Shown: positions 43,335 to 52,932 of the stretch, piece after piece
Position numbering within the stretch: position 1 is the first letter of the stretch
Layout: every line of letters starts with the position of its first letter
DNA from: Goleter apudmare HA4340-LM2
GTDB lineage: Bacteria; Cyanobacteriota; Cyanobacteriia; Cyanobacteriales; Nostocaceae
DNA length: 64,000 bases
Direction: 5' to 3'
Assembly: GCA_019359495.1 (NCBI GenBank)
Contig: JAHHHF010000064.1
Coordinates: 186,001-250,000 of the forward strand
Position numbers and translations under genes: made by a program
Notes under the pieces: model-generated
The model's database searches: none
What the model saw: only the letters and a program-made list of their open reading frames with translations
Told to the model about the DNA's origin: nothing

Positions 43335-43763
43335 TTACTCAACAAACTGGTAACGGGTAATGCGTTTAACTGTAGTTAAATCTAATCCCAATTCCTGAGC
43401 GATTCGTGCTTCTATCGCACTGATATCTGTTGTTGGTAGTTCAAGTTCTAAATTTTTGATAGCTGAGTCTGCTGTTTTAATACTGACCTTCGTAAATCCT
43501 GCCTGTTGCTTAATTTCTGCTTTAATTGCTACCAATGCCACAGATAAGTTAACTTTTACTTGGTTATTGGCTTCTAAATAAGATTTAGTATCATATTTAT
43601 AGCTTAACATTTGGTTAGCAATACTCTTTCCCCCAAACCAAATGCTGACGCCAATGAGGGGTAATGGTAGCCAAAACTCCAGCCCTAGAGCCAAAAGCGT
43701 AGCTTTGTAGCTTTTTTTTATCGGATGTCGCCACACTTGAGAGAACGGTCTTTGGTCACGCAT
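43335..43763 (-). CDS. Small membrane protein of unknown function
   Basis: 142 residues: basic N terminus, one hydrophobic helix (about 24-46, LLALGLEFWLPLPLIGVSIWF), then a mixed helical/beta soluble domain with KVNLSVALVAIKAEIKQQAG and a C-terminal IAQELGLDLTTVKRITRYQ that resembles a short helix-turn-helix-like end. It is convergent with the TamB-like gene, 35 bp away. I recognise it only as a conserved-looking hypothetical. Confidence 0.6.
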   Translation of the reverse strand: MRDQRPFSQVWRHPIKKSYKATLLALGLEFWLPLPLIGVSIWFGGKSIANQMLSYKYDTKSYLEANNQVKVNLSVALVAIKAEIKQQAGFTKVSIKTADSAIKNLELELPTTDISAIEARIAQELGLDLTTVKRITRYQFVE

Positions 43764-43854
43764 AGGTCAGAAAACAGTGATGTTTTATTAAGAATAATCA
43801 GTAGTATTATAAGAAAATATTCTCATTATTATCTGTGAATTTTTAAAATTCATT

Positions 43855-44535
43855 ATGAAAATTTTGGTAGTCGAAGATGATCAGGAACTCTTAGAACCTT
43901 TAAATACAGTGCTTTCCAGAGCTGGGCATATTGTTGATGGGGTTGCTAGCTGTGAACTTGCTACCTCTTTAATATCTGAAAAAGATTATGATTTACTTAT
44001 CCTGGATTGGATGCTACCAACGGGAAGTGGAATTTACTTGTGTCAACAGTACCGTCAGACAGGAAAGACATCTCCTGTGTTAATGCTCACCGCCAAAGAT
44101 AGTATTGCAGATAAAGTCAAGGGGTTAGATGCAGGGGCTGATGATTATTTAGTTAAACCTATAGATATGTTGGAGTTACTAGCAAGGGTGCGTGCTTTAG
44201 GAAGAAGATCCCCTATTTGGCAAGACCAAATTTTAAAATTTGCCGACTTACAACTAAATATAGATACCCACACAGTAGAACGACAACAACAACAAGTCCA
44301 ACTTTCTGTGCGTGAGTGTCAATTGCTAGAATACTTTTTGCGTCATCCTCACCAAGTTCTCAGTCGTGACCAATTAGAGCAAGCCTTGTGGACATGGGAC
44401 GCAGAACTAGGAACTAATGCCATCACCGTGCAAATTCGACGACTAAGACAACGCCTACAACCGCTAGGATCTGATCAGTGGATTGAAACCGTCTATGGTT
44501 TGGGCTACCGTCTTATCAAACCTGATGTAAATTAA
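43855..44535 (+). CDS. OmpR-family response regulator
   Basis: 226 residues: receiver with Glu7-Asp8-Asp9 and phospho-acceptor Asp51 (LLILDWMLPTGSG), Lys in LTAKDSIADKVK, and a winged-helix domain ending ITVQIRRLRQRLQ then IETVYGLGYRLIKP. It resembles RppA/NrsR-type regulators of metal or redox responses. It precedes its kinase by 71 bp and heads a series of metal-uptake genes, so control of FTR1 and the TonB receptor is a reasonable hypothesis. Confidence 0.93.
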   Translation: MKILVVEDDQELLEPLNTVLSRAGHIVDGVASCELATSLISEKDYDLLILDWMLPTGSGIYLCQQYRQTGKTSPVLMLTAKDSIADKVKGLDAGADDYLVKPIDMLELLARVRALGRRSPIWQDQILKFADLQLNIDTHTVERQQQQVQLSVRECQLLEYFLRHPHQVLSRDQLEQALWTWDAELGTNAITVQIRRLRQRLQPLGSDQWIETVYGLGYRLIKPDVN

Positions 44536-44606
44536 TCTATATTATTGCCATTATTTACTAATAAATACTGGGGTTTGGGTAGAGGAATGAAAAAAACTAA
44601 TGACCA

Positions 44607-45905
44607 ATGACTAATATATTTCGCCGGAGTCGTCGTAATTTAGCACGTTGGTTTACTCTCTCTATGGGGAGTATTTTGGTGATTTTTGCCTGTGGAATTT
44701 ATATTGGTGTGGTTCAAGACCGCCAAAAAGCCTTTGATGAGGAACTTTATAGCAAAAGTCGAGTGATGGCTGCGGGTATTCGCTATCGTCTGCAACAAGG
44801 TCAATGGCGTGTCAAACTTGATGATGTTCCTTTATTGGGTGGCAATACCTTATATATAGAAAGATTAGAAAGTGAAATTGCTTACGCTCGGTGGTACTCT
44901 CCAGAAGGTAAGTTATTGCTGTTTGTGAGAAAAAAACCCCCAAAATCTGTCAAAATTTCCCCAGGATTTGAAACATTACAAATACGGAGTGGAGAAGTAA
45001 GTGCGAAATTACATATATGGTTACGCCAAGTCACCCTACCGGTGTTACAGGATGGAATATTGCTGGGATACTTACAAATAGCTTCTCCCCTAACACCTGT
45101 GCAAGAAACACTCACACAACTTTGCTTATTATTAGCTGTTGGTGTGCCTTTAGGAATAGCGGCTATTGGGATTACAGGATGGGTGTTGGGTGGTTTGGCT
45201 ATGCAGCCGATTTATGAATCCTATGAACGACTCAATCGATTTACCGCCTATGCTTCCCATGAACTGAGAAATCCACTGGCGAAAGTATTAAGTCATGCTC
45301 AATTGGGTTTAATGACGTTGGTAGAGCCTGAGTGTGAAGCTCGTTCTCGTTTGCATACAATTATTAAAACTACTAAAACTATTAGCAATCTTGTGAGTGA
45401 TTTATTATTCTTGGCACGTCATGAAGGGGAATTAAATCCTCAAGTGCTTAAATATATTGACTTGGTAAAATTACTAGATAATTTAGCTCAAGAACAATCG
45501 ATTTATTGCGAAGAAAAAGAATTGCATCTAAAAATAGATTTACCACAAAAAGCAGTAAAAGTATTAGTAGAACCAGATTTATTCCGTCAGGCAGTATTAA
45601 ATTTACTCAGCAATGCCATTAAATACACTCCTGGTGGTGGCACTGTGGAGTTAAGACTAATTACAGCTTCACGGACTGTAAATATTCAAATAAAAGATAA
45701 CGGTACAGGTATTCCCGCCACAGATTTACCTTATATTTTTGAGCAATTCTATCGTAGTCATGTGCATAGAACACATAATGGCTTTGGTTTGGGTTTAGCG
45801 ATCGCACAACAAATTGTCCAAGCTCACAAAGGTAAAATTACCGTCACCAGCACCTTTGGTCAAGGGTCTTGCTTTCAAATTGAACTGTTGACTGTTGACT
45901 GTTGA
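44607..45905 (+). CDS. Sensor histidine kinase (RppB-like)
   Basis: 432 residues: transmembrane helix at about 17-36 and a second at about 170-195 enclosing a periplasmic domain of about 130 residues. Phospho-acceptor His218 is in [14 protein letters not shown]; the ATPase has [19 protein letters not shown] and [13 protein letters not shown]. The last codons (ELLTVDC) and stop are written by a CTGTTGA heptamer repeat that starts inside the gene. The signal sensed is unknown; the downstream genes suggest metal status. Confidence 0.93.
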   Translation: MTNIFRRSRRNLARWFTLSMGSILVIFACGIYIGVVQDRQKAFDEELYSKSRVMAAGIRYRLQQGQWRVKLDDVPLLGGNTLYIERLESEIAYARWYSPEGKLLLFVRKKPPKSVKISPGFETLQIRSGEVSAKLHIWLRQVTLPVLQDGILLGYLQIASPLTPVQETLTQLCLLLAVGVPLGIAAIGITGWVLGGLAMQPIYESYERLNRFTAYASHELRNPLAKVLSHAQLGLMTLVEPECEARSRLHTIIKTTKTISNLVSDLLFLARHEGELNPQVLKYIDLVKLLDNLAQEQSIYCEEKELHLKIDLPQKAVKVLVEPDLFRQAVLNLLSNAIKYTPGGGTVELRLITASRTVNIQIKDNGTGIPATDLPYIFEQFYRSHVHRTHNGFGLGLAIAQQIVQAHKGKITVTSTFGQGSCFQIELLTVDC

Positions 45906-45919
45906 CTTTTGACTGTTGC
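45885..45919 (+). repeat. Heptamer tandem repeat (CTGTTGA)n at the end of the kinase gene
   Basis: Three CTGTTGA units, then CTTTTGA and CTGTTGC. It encodes the last five residues and the stop codon of the kinase and continues into the spacer. Confidence 0.85.
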
Positions 45920-45985
45920 TGTTATTTTTCTGTTATGTTTATCTGCCAAACTCTTGGTATGTAGAGTTAGTAGGGTTATCAAGCT

Positions 45986-46288
45986 ATGTACCGCAGAGTT
46001 TTTTTAGGACAAGTCACAGCGATCGCCACAACAGCCGCTACACTACTTTTCCCCGCAGCAGCTTTAGCGAAACCTTCAGAACATAAAGCCAAAGAACATA
46101 AACATAAGTCGAAAAAGTCCAAACACCACCCCAGCAAAGACGAGATTGCTGCTAAGACCGAAGACGCACACAAACATCAAGCTAAAAAATCACAGCATCA
46201 ACCCCAGCCAGAACCATCAGTTACCAGCACTAACGAAGAGCCTGCAAATATCAATCAACCCGCAGATTCTCCCACGGAAGTAATGTAA
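45986..46288 (+). CDS. Small exported His/Lys-rich protein, putative periplasmic metal binder
   Basis: 100 residues. The signal peptide ends near FPAAALAKP (about 29). The mature part is low-complexity with about a dozen His and many Lys (KAKEHKHKSKKSKHHPSK, KTEDAHKHQAKKSQH), then a Pro/Glu-rich tail. Such composition suits weak binding of Fe, Ni, Cu or Zn. It ends 15 bp before the FTR1-like permease, a strong sign of co-translation and of handing metal to the permease. No named family. Confidence 0.65.
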   Translation: MYRRVFLGQVTAIATTAATLLFPAAALAKPSEHKAKEHKHKSKKSKHHPSKDEIAAKTEDAHKHQAKKSQHQPQPEPSVTSTNEEPANINQPADSPTEVM

Positions 46289-46303
46289 TCCATAGGAATT
46301 ACT

Positions 46304-47224
46304 ATGAATTGGAGTGCTGCATTACCAACTTTTTTGATTACTTTCAGGGAAGGTGTAGAAGCTGCTTTAGTTGTGGGTATTGTCTTCGCCTGTTTACAGC
46401 AAGCTGAACAGCAAAAATTGCACCGTTGGGTATATTTAGGTATTGTTACCGCCATCGTAGCTAGTTTTGCGGTTGGTTTATTACTCAATTTAGGTATCCA
46501 AGGATTGCAAACATCTGAGTATATCTATGCGCCTGTGTGCAAGCAATTATTTGAGGTGGGATTGGGTGTAATTGCGATCGCTATGCTCAGTTGGATGTTA
46601 ATTTGGATGACAAAACAAGCCAAATTCCTCAAAGCAGAAATCATCGGTGCTGTTAAAAGTGCTTTAGTTCAAGATCACCGCGCCGCTTGGGGAATTTTCA
46701 GCCTGATTTTTATCGCTGTCTTTCGAGAAGGCTTGGAAACGGCTGTGTTTATCGTCGCTAAGTTTCAAGAAGGCTGGACACCTGTACTGGGTGCGATCGC
46801 CGGACTAGGTATGGCAGTGTTAATTGGTATGCTGCTATTTAAATGGAGCATCAAGATTAATTTGCAGCAATTTTTCCAAGCAATGGGTGTCTTACTGCTA
46901 TTAATTGTCTCTGGCTTAGTAATTTCGGCTCTGCGCCATCTGGATGCTGCTGCTGTTGCATTTAACCAAATCAATCCCACCATCTCCTATACCTGCGGAC
47001 TAGATAATACATCTTGTCTTCTCGGCCCCCAAATTTGGGATTTATCAAGAATCTTACCTGATAGACAGTTTCCAGGGATTTTGTTCAAAACCTTATTTGG
47101 CTATACCCAAAAACTGTATCTCGTTCAGGCGATCGCTTATCTGCTGTTTTGGTTGATCGTTGGTAGCTTATACTTCCGCAGTCTTCGCCAACCTACACAA
47201 CTAAAAACAGTTCCTAATTCTTGA
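46304..47224 (+). CDS. FTR1/EfeU-family iron permease
   Basis: 306 residues with seven hydrophobic helices. The two REXXE iron-binding motifs are present: TFREGVEAALVVGIVFA near residue 10 and AVFREGLETAVFIVAKF near 145. FTR1 proteins move ferric iron (after ferrous oxidation) across the membrane, usually with a multicopper oxidase or EfeO/B; none is adjacent. The partner here may be the His-rich protein just upstream. The helix with DLSRILPDRQFPGILFKTLFGY near the end is typical of the family. Confidence 0.92.
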   Translation: MNWSAALPTFLITFREGVEAALVVGIVFACLQQAEQQKLHRWVYLGIVTAIVASFAVGLLLNLGIQGLQTSEYIYAPVCKQLFEVGLGVIAIAMLSWMLIWMTKQAKFLKAEIIGAVKSALVQDHRAAWGIFSLIFIAVFREGLETAVFIVAKFQEGWTPVLGAIAGLGMAVLIGMLLFKWSIKINLQQFFQAMGVLLLLIVSGLVISALRHLDAAAVAFNQINPTISYTCGLDNTSCLLGPQIWDLSRILPDRQFPGILFKTLFGYTQKLYLVQAIAYLLFWLIVGSLYFRSLRQPTQLKTVPNS

Positions 47225-47568
47225 TTTTTTGTGAATTAAAACTCAATATTTTCTGCTTTGTATCTATGTATTAATCTTTTTTAAAGTTTAATATATCAAG
47301 ACATAAGCAGTTGCATTCTAGAGGTTAATTATGATAAATTTATTGCCAATAACTCTCAATTGACTGCTATTGAATACGTTAATTAGCATCACAAAATACT
47401 AGATTTATAGCTAGTCAATTTGTGCTGTTTAATTGTCATTAATAGCTATGAATTGGGGATATTTCTCAGTATTAATTGAGAAATATTATTGGTTTTCTGA
47501 CAAATTCAAGTCAGAAAAAAAGGCAAGCTGTCAACTTGCCCGAAAATTTATTGATTTCATCTTCTAGT
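47225..47568. other. Spacer upstream of the second TonB receptor
   Basis: AT-rich, about 340 bp, with one weak in-frame TTG start at 47476. It is expected to hold the receptor's promoter. I looked for a Fur-type palindrome and found only loose A/T-rich matches, so none is claimed. Confidence 0.4.
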
Positions 47569-49656
47569 ATGCAAAGCAATCTGATTTTTTTCAACAGGGA
47601 ATTGTTGATAATTTTTTGTATGTCGATAGCGATCGCTGTTCCACCCGTTTCAGCGAATGAACCCGAACCAGTAAACCCTGACCCCAAAATAACCAGTCAG
47701 ATTCCCAACCTCAGCGACATACAACTTCCTCCAACTAAAGCCCAGTTGTTAACTCAAGACACACCCACAGACACACCAGAAGCAAGTCAAGACACAGATA
47801 TTGAACTTGATGTAGTAGGTACGCCGCTAGTGAACTTTATCGAAGAACGGCAAAATTCACCCACAGGGGTAATTATTCTTGATCAGAAAGAAATTCAACG
47901 GTTCAACTATAGAACAGTGGGTGAAGTGCTGCGCCGTCAACCGGGTGTAGTGTTAGGAGGCCCCCCAGGGGAAGATAAAGACGTGCGACTGTTAGGTTTA
48001 CCCAAAGAATACACACAAATTTTAATTAACGGTCAGCGTTTTCCCGACGGTGGTGAAAGCCGGGAATTTAAAGTAGACAGGATTCCCGTCAGTCTTGTAG
48101 AACGCATTGAGATTATTAGTAACCCTACCGCCACCCAAAACTCTCAGGGTGTAGCGGGGACTGTGAATATTATCCTCAAGAAAGCACCAGATAGCCGAAT
48201 TTCTGACCTCACCATTACCGGGACAACCTCAGAAACAGTAGGGCCATTTGGTGGTATTAGCCTACTTTACGGTGATAAACAGGGAGATTTCAGTTACTTA
48301 TTAAGCGCAGGTGTTCAACAACGGGAAGCACCAAAGGATAAATTTAAGCAAACCTTAGATTTGCAGAACCGTCCAACTCAAACAGAACGGGAAAATGAGG
48401 ACAAGAGTCTGTTGGATATTAGCATCGCACCGCGTTTTGTTTGGCGGGCTTCATCTAGAGATACATTGACCTTTGATCCCCTATTTTTGCGAACCGAGGA
48501 AGAGAAAGACGCAACCCGTAATGTGAATAATCAAAGGTTCTTTGCTCCTAGTGGTAGACTCCAGGAACTACAACAGCAAACCGTCAGGATTGACGAAGAC
48601 AAGACGATTACAGGTTGGCGTTTAGGCGGTAGTTGGGAACGTCAACTCAGTGCGACTGCTGACATGAAATTGGGTTTGTTATTTCAAAGCACCGATGAAA
48701 GCAAAGATAAAGTAGAGATTATTGATAGCACTACCAATACATTTCGTAATGTCGCTGGTAGTCCTTTAAATCAGAGTCGAAACACTTCTACTATCAAACG
48801 GGAAGCAGAGACAAAAACAGACGAAGAGTTACTAGGGACATTAACCTTTAACTTTCAGCCGTGGGATAACCACAAATTTATAGTAGGGCTAGAGGGTAGT
48901 CTGCGCGATCGCGAGAAAAAGAAAATCACCACAGAACAACAAACAGCCCCCACCTTAACTGCGGCGGTGGAAAGAACTGCACCCAAAGATATTTACACAA
49001 TTGAGGAAAATCAGTTAAATGTCTATATCCAAGATGAAATCAGCTTAGGTGAAAAACACACCCTCACCGCAGGATTGCGAATGGAGATGGTAGATAACAA
49101 AGCTACCGCCGGTGATAGTAGCACCGTTGGACAATCAGGGACTATATTTAACCCCTCACTCCATTACAAATATCGAGTTTTTCCGACAACAGTTGATGTA
49201 CAAACCCGCACACCTTTCCTCGGCTTACCAAACTTAACTTTATTTGGTAACGTTTCTTTCCTTGGTTCAGAAGTTGAAGATAGAACCACTAGAGAAATTC
49301 GCCGCTTCAAAGAACAACCTGTATACGTCGCCAACTTAGGTTTTGACTATGTAATTCCAGAATGGGGAATGAATTTTGGTTTAACTTATAACATTCTTCC
49401 TGGGTTTGAAAATAGAGAACTTAAAGATGGGAAAACGGAGGTAACTAAACAAGCCGGAGAAAACAGTTTAGATGCTTACATGGCCTTTCGGTTAGCTGAT
49501 AATGTGCAACTGAGTTTATTTGGTAAGAATCTTTTAGCGGCTGAGAGAAGTAAAGACAGGACTGTGTTCAGTTCTACAGGCGTATTTGAAAATTCACGTA
49601 TAGAGAGGGAAACAGCAGAAAGATTGTATGGAATTAGTTTGTCATGGCAATTTTAA
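47569..49656 (+). CDS. TonB-dependent outer-membrane receptor
   Basis: About 695 residues from ATG 47569. It has a signal peptide ending near PPVSANEPEP, then the same IPNLSDIQLPPTKAQLL leader seen in the first receptor but no AMIN domain. The plug (about 95-225) has ELDVVGTPLVNFIEERQNSP, VLRRQPGVVLGG and PTATQNSQGVAGTVNIILKK; the barrel ends GISLSWQF. The plug is closer to FepA/colicin-type and heme or catecholate receptors than to FhuA. A TTG start at 47476 is possible but would give an unusual leader. Ligand unknown; the neighbours favour iron. Confidence 0.9.
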   Translation: MQSNLIFFNRELLIIFCMSIAIAVPPVSANEPEPVNPDPKITSQIPNLSDIQLPPTKAQLLTQDTPTDTPEASQDTDIELDVVGTPLVNFIEERQNSPTGVIILDQKEIQRFNYRTVGEVLRRQPGVVLGGPPGEDKDVRLLGLPKEYTQILINGQRFPDGGESREFKVDRIPVSLVERIEIISNPTATQNSQGVAGTVNIILKKAPDSRISDLTITGTTSETVGPFGGISLLYGDKQGDFSYLLSAGVQQREAPKDKFKQTLDLQNRPTQTERENEDKSLLDISIAPRFVWRASSRDTLTFDPLFLRTEEEKDATRNVNNQRFFAPSGRLQELQQQTVRIDEDKTITGWRLGGSWERQLSATADMKLGLLFQSTDESKDKVEIIDSTTNTFRNVAGSPLNQSRNTSTIKREAETKTDEELLGTLTFNFQPWDNHKFIVGLEGSLRDREKKKITTEQQTAPTLTAAVERTAPKDIYTIEENQLNVYIQDEISLGEKHTLTAGLRMEMVDNKATAGDSSTVGQSGTIFNPSLHYKYRVFPTTVDVQTRTPFLGLPNLTLFGNVSFLGSEVEDRTTREIRRFKEQPVYVANLGFDYVIPEWGMNFGLTYNILPGFENRELKDGKTEVTKQAGENSLDAYMAFRLADNVQLSLFGKNLLAAERSKDRTVFSSTGVFENSRIERETAERLYGISLSWQF

Positions 49657-49673
49657 ATTGCTGCATTGATTAA

Positions 49674-49722
49674 GTTCGTAGTAAGCACTTTAGTGCTTAG
49701 AAAATCAGGACTAAAGTCCTTA
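49674..49722. repeat. Paired palindromes (AAGCACTTTAGTGCTT, AGGACTAAAGTCCT)
   Basis: Two perfect hairpins 8 bp apart, directly after the TonB receptor stop, in a repeat type common to Nostoc spacers (GTAGTAAG...CTTACCG flanks). They could also stop or protect the mRNA. Confidence 0.7.
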
Positions 49723-49937
49723 CCGGGACTTAAACATTTTTAAGGTAGAAACAAGCCTCAAACCCATACAAGACAAGGGAAATACATCAAAAACTCAAAA
49801 ATGCTTGAAACCCAGATATGTCAACGAATTAGGCAAAATGATGTAAAAGTCCATCTGTATATACATTTGAGGGTTTTTTCTAGTTATTTTTTGTCTAAGT
49901 CCCATTACTACAAACTAAAAATTACGAATTAATAATC

Positions 49938-50831
49938 ATGAAAAATTCAGAACACCGTATTAATCGAGAATTAGCCCCAGAAGTTTTTCAATTAGCTGCT
50001 GAATTATATGCCCAAAAACAGCAAGAATATTCTCTAGAAGAATTAATATTAATTGGAGAAGAAGCTAAAATTCCAGCAGAATTTATCCAGCAAGCTGTAG
50101 ATTTAGTTCAAACTAAAAAACAAAAAAAGTGGAAACTAAAGCTTAGTAAAAAATATCCTAAATTAAAACTAGCCTTCCTGGGATGTGCTCTCACATCTGT
50201 AAGTTTAATAGTAGGTACATGGGGATATAACCAAATATTTACTAGTAAAAATAATTCTGATTCTCCTGTGGGTATTTTACCTGGAGAACAAGAAAAAAAA
50301 CATACAGGTAATGTAGAACGCTATCTATTGAATAAAGAAGGATTAGTAAATGGACTTTTACTCAATAATGCTAAACAGGTAAAGTTTCCTCCTCATCTAC
50401 ATGATCAAATATTAGCTGCTATTAAACCTGGGGATACTGTCGAAGTTGGGGGAAAATTGGGGACTCCTAGTATTTATGGACAAGTAATTGAAGGAAGTAT
50501 AGTTACTAATACTCAAACTAAAGCTGTTGTCACAAAAAAAGGTAAGCCAAAACGTAAGCAAAAAGTAGATGAAAATAGTTTAAATTTAATCAAAATTGAT
50601 GACACAGTGCAGCATTGGTTAGTTGAGGATGATGGTAAAATTCGGGGCGCAATTTTAACATCTGGAACGCAAGTTCATTTAGCTAAACCTTTAGCAAAAC
50701 AATTAGATCAACTAGCAAAAATTGATAGTCAAATCAAAGCAGATGGGGTTGGTAGACGAACTGCAAATGGAGAAGTAATAGAGGTGATTTCTCTTGATAT
50801 TGATGGACAAGTATTACCAAGTTCTAAATAG
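49938..50831 (+). CDS. Membrane-anchored protein of unknown function
   Basis: 297 residues: an N-terminal soluble helical part (ELAPEVFQLAAELYAQKQQE, EELILIGEEAKIPAEFIQQA), a basic patch, one transmembrane helix (about 75-95, LAFLGCALTSVSLIVGTWGY), then an extracytoplasmic part with two similar beta modules (VERYLLNKEGLVNGLLLNNAK...FPPHL and VQHWLVEDDGKIRGAILTSGT...HLAKP). The duplicated module, about 90 residues each, looks like an OB-like fold. No known family recognised. Same-strand position within the iron locus suggests envelope assembly or sensing. Confidence 0.55.
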   Translation: MKNSEHRINRELAPEVFQLAAELYAQKQQEYSLEELILIGEEAKIPAEFIQQAVDLVQTKKQKKWKLKLSKKYPKLKLAFLGCALTSVSLIVGTWGYNQIFTSKNNSDSPVGILPGEQEKKHTGNVERYLLNKEGLVNGLLLNNAKQVKFPPHLHDQILAAIKPGDTVEVGGKLGTPSIYGQVIEGSIVTNTQTKAVVTKKGKPKRKQKVDENSLNLIKIDDTVQHWLVEDDGKIRGAILTSGTQVHLAKPLAKQLDQLAKIDSQIKADGVGRRTANGEVIEVISLDIDGQVLPSSK

Positions 50832-50865
50832 GAAGGTGAATTAGTTATTTTTTTAACGTAGAGGA

Positions 50866-51837
50866 ATGCAGGGTATTTTAAAATACATGAAAAAATCACT
50901 AAAATTAATTCCAAGTTGGTCTTTATTTCTAGATATGTTGCGAGTGCTGATGACTTATCCCCAGTGGTTAGTAGCAGCAATTATATCTACTATTATAGTT
51001 GCAGCTTTAGAGCCTAGTTTGGCTTGGATGGGTAAAAAGGTTGTAGACGACTTTAAAAAAGGTGATATAGAAATTAATTCATCTTTAGTTAATTATATTG
51101 TGGTGTTTGGTGGTTTATTACTAGGATTAGGTTTAATTAAATTAGGCGACAAAATAATCGATAAAATATTTGAAACTAGATTGATTATCTGTTTACAACG
51201 TACTTATTTACAACGGCGAACCAGAGAACGTGATGCAGAAGATATTTCTCATATTCTCTATCATTGCAACCGTGCTAAACCTGGACTTGATATTATTCAT
51301 AAAGACTCTTGGAAAATTATTTCTCAAAGTATATCAGTAATTATTTGGCAACTGACCTTAGCACCAGCATGGCTTCCTGCTTTATTAATTGCGGTCATTC
51401 CACCTATTTTAATTGGGTTTATTTTTGGGCAATTTATTCAAAAAGCTAGCTTAAAAATGCTGACTGCTCAAGAAAATATTGCTGCTTCTACAACAGAGGC
51501 TAAAAAGCTAGAGTTAATTGAGCATCAAGAGTTATTTTTTCGCCATACTATCCGATTAGAAATGTTCAAATCAGGTACAGAAATTTTGATGGATTTGTTA
51601 ACTTGGTTTGGACTTTTAGTGTTAGTTTTACTCTCTTCAGTTTTTCATGTGGGAGTAGTACCGAGAGAGATTCAAGCCGGGGATTTAGTCCTATTTTGGG
51701 GAAATTTGAAGTTACTTTCTAAACCCTTGGGAGACATTGTGAAAGTCTACAACAAAGCTAGAGAATCTTATCCAGCACTATTACGGGTGTTACGTCCAAC
51801 ACTTGCATCTAGTCATCAAATAGAACAAGAGGTATAG
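50866..51837 (+). CDS. ABC exporter-type transmembrane domain lacking an ATPase
   Basis: 323 residues comprising a complete six-helix ABC transporter transmembrane domain (WLVAAIISTIIVAALEPSLAW; YIVVFGGLLLGLGLIKLG; LPALLIAVIPPILIGFIFG; DLLTWFGLLVLVLLSSVFH). It stops at the linker (YPALLRVLRPTLASSHQIEQEV) where a nucleotide-binding domain would begin. No Walker or LSGGQ motif follows; the next ORF is a PepSY protein three bases away, so the loss is clean rather than a visible frameshift. Start is 50866 or 50887 (MKKSLKLIPSW); the first lies in a CGTAGAGGAATGCAG repeat. It might partner another ABC half or act as an accessory. Confidence 0.6.
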   Translation: MQGILKYMKKSLKLIPSWSLFLDMLRVLMTYPQWLVAAIISTIIVAALEPSLAWMGKKVVDDFKKGDIEINSSLVNYIVVFGGLLLGLGLIKLGDKIIDKIFETRLIICLQRTYLQRRTRERDAEDISHILYHCNRAKPGLDIIHKDSWKIISQSISVIIWQLTLAPAWLPALLIAVIPPILIGFIFGQFIQKASLKMLTAQENIAASTTEAKKLELIEHQELFFRHTIRLEMFKSGTEILMDLLTWFGLLVLVLLSSVFHVGVVPREIQAGDLVLFWGNLKLLSKPLGDIVKVYNKARESYPALLRVLRPTLASSHQIEQEV

Positions 51838-51840
51838 TCA

Positions 51841-52932
51841 ATGCAACGTCCTATTGCCATTGCTCATCGGATTATTGGTATCATTGTTGGGGTTTTTATC
51901 ATTGTTATCGGCTTAACTGGTAGCATTTTGGTGTTTGATAAAGAAGTCAACCCCATACTACATCTTCACACCCATCAAGTTGTACCCCAAGGGGAGAAGA
52001 TTTCGCTTCAGCAGGTAGCAGAGATAGTTCATCAACAATATCCAGAAGAAAAACTAGAACATATTACAATTCCGCAGACAGTAAATGAACCTTACCATGC
52101 ACTAATTAAATCTTCTAACAAAGCTAAAACCGACGTTTACATCAATACCTATACAGGGGAATTACTAGGAACATATCCCCGCGATACCCCAATTATTAAA
52201 ATTGTCAATCAACTACATACTCATTTACTAGCAGGTAAAATCGGTGCTTTTATCGTTGGTTTGTCCGGTGTCTTATTATTGATATTAAGTATTAGTGGTT
52301 TAATGCTATGGAATGGCTGGAAAAAACTCTCCATTGGGTTTAAAATACGTTGGCAAGCAAAGTGGCGAATGCTTCAGTACGACATACACAAAGTAGTCGG
52401 TGTATTATCGGCTGTATTTCTCGTGTTGATTGCGACTAGTGGAAGCATGATGGTATTTGATAAACCCATCAAAAATATCGCCTATTGGATGACAGGACAA
52501 ACAAAGATTGATCCACCTATTTCTACCTTATCAGCTAATCACCCACAATTAACCCTAGACCAGTTTTTACAAACAGCGAAAAATTCCTTACCAGCAGGAC
52601 AGCCGACTATTTTACATACACCAAAAGATGAAAATGCAGCCGTAAGGATACGTTTCCGGCTACCAAATGAAATTACCCCAGAAGGCAGAAGTGCCGTATT
52701 TCTAAATCAATATACTGGTGAAATTCTCAGAGTAGAAAACTTCTTGCAATCTCCCAAAATAGAACAGCTAAAAGCCTGGATGGACATTCTACATAAAGGC
52801 AATTATGGCGGATTAGCAACAATGGGATTATACATAATTATTGGCATCATCTCATCAGCCTTATCCATCACCGGCTTTACCCTTTGGTGGGGACGTAAAC
52901 ACAAAACTAAACCTCAGCGCACCTCTGCGTAA
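51841..52932 (+). CDS. PepSY-associated transmembrane protein
   Basis: 363 residues: transmembrane helices at about 8-30 (IAHRIIGIIVGVFIIVIGLT), 138-158, 185-210 and 330-350, with two periplasmic PepSY-like segments (ISLQQVAEIVHQQYPEEKLE; LTLDQFLQTAKNSLPAGQP). Conserved His pairs within helices (HRIIG, NQLHTHLLAG, DIHKVVG, DILHKGNYGG) match the FpvG/PiuB-like group implicated in reducing siderophore-bound iron. The C-terminal KPQRTSA is encoded by a dispersed CGCACCTCTGCG repeat. Start is 3 bp after the previous stop. Confidence 0.88.
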   Translation: MQRPIAIAHRIIGIIVGVFIIVIGLTGSILVFDKEVNPILHLHTHQVVPQGEKISLQQVAEIVHQQYPEEKLEHITIPQTVNEPYHALIKSSNKAKTDVYINTYTGELLGTYPRDTPIIKIVNQLHTHLLAGKIGAFIVGLSGVLLLILSISGLMLWNGWKKLSIGFKIRWQAKWRMLQYDIHKVVGVLSAVFLVLIATSGSMMVFDKPIKNIAYWMTGQTKIDPPISTLSANHPQLTLDQFLQTAKNSLPAGQPTILHTPKDENAAVRIRFRLPNEITPEGRSAVFLNQYTGEILRVENFLQSPKIEQLKAWMDILHKGNYGGLATMGLYIIIGIISSALSITGFTLWWGRKHKTKPQRTSA

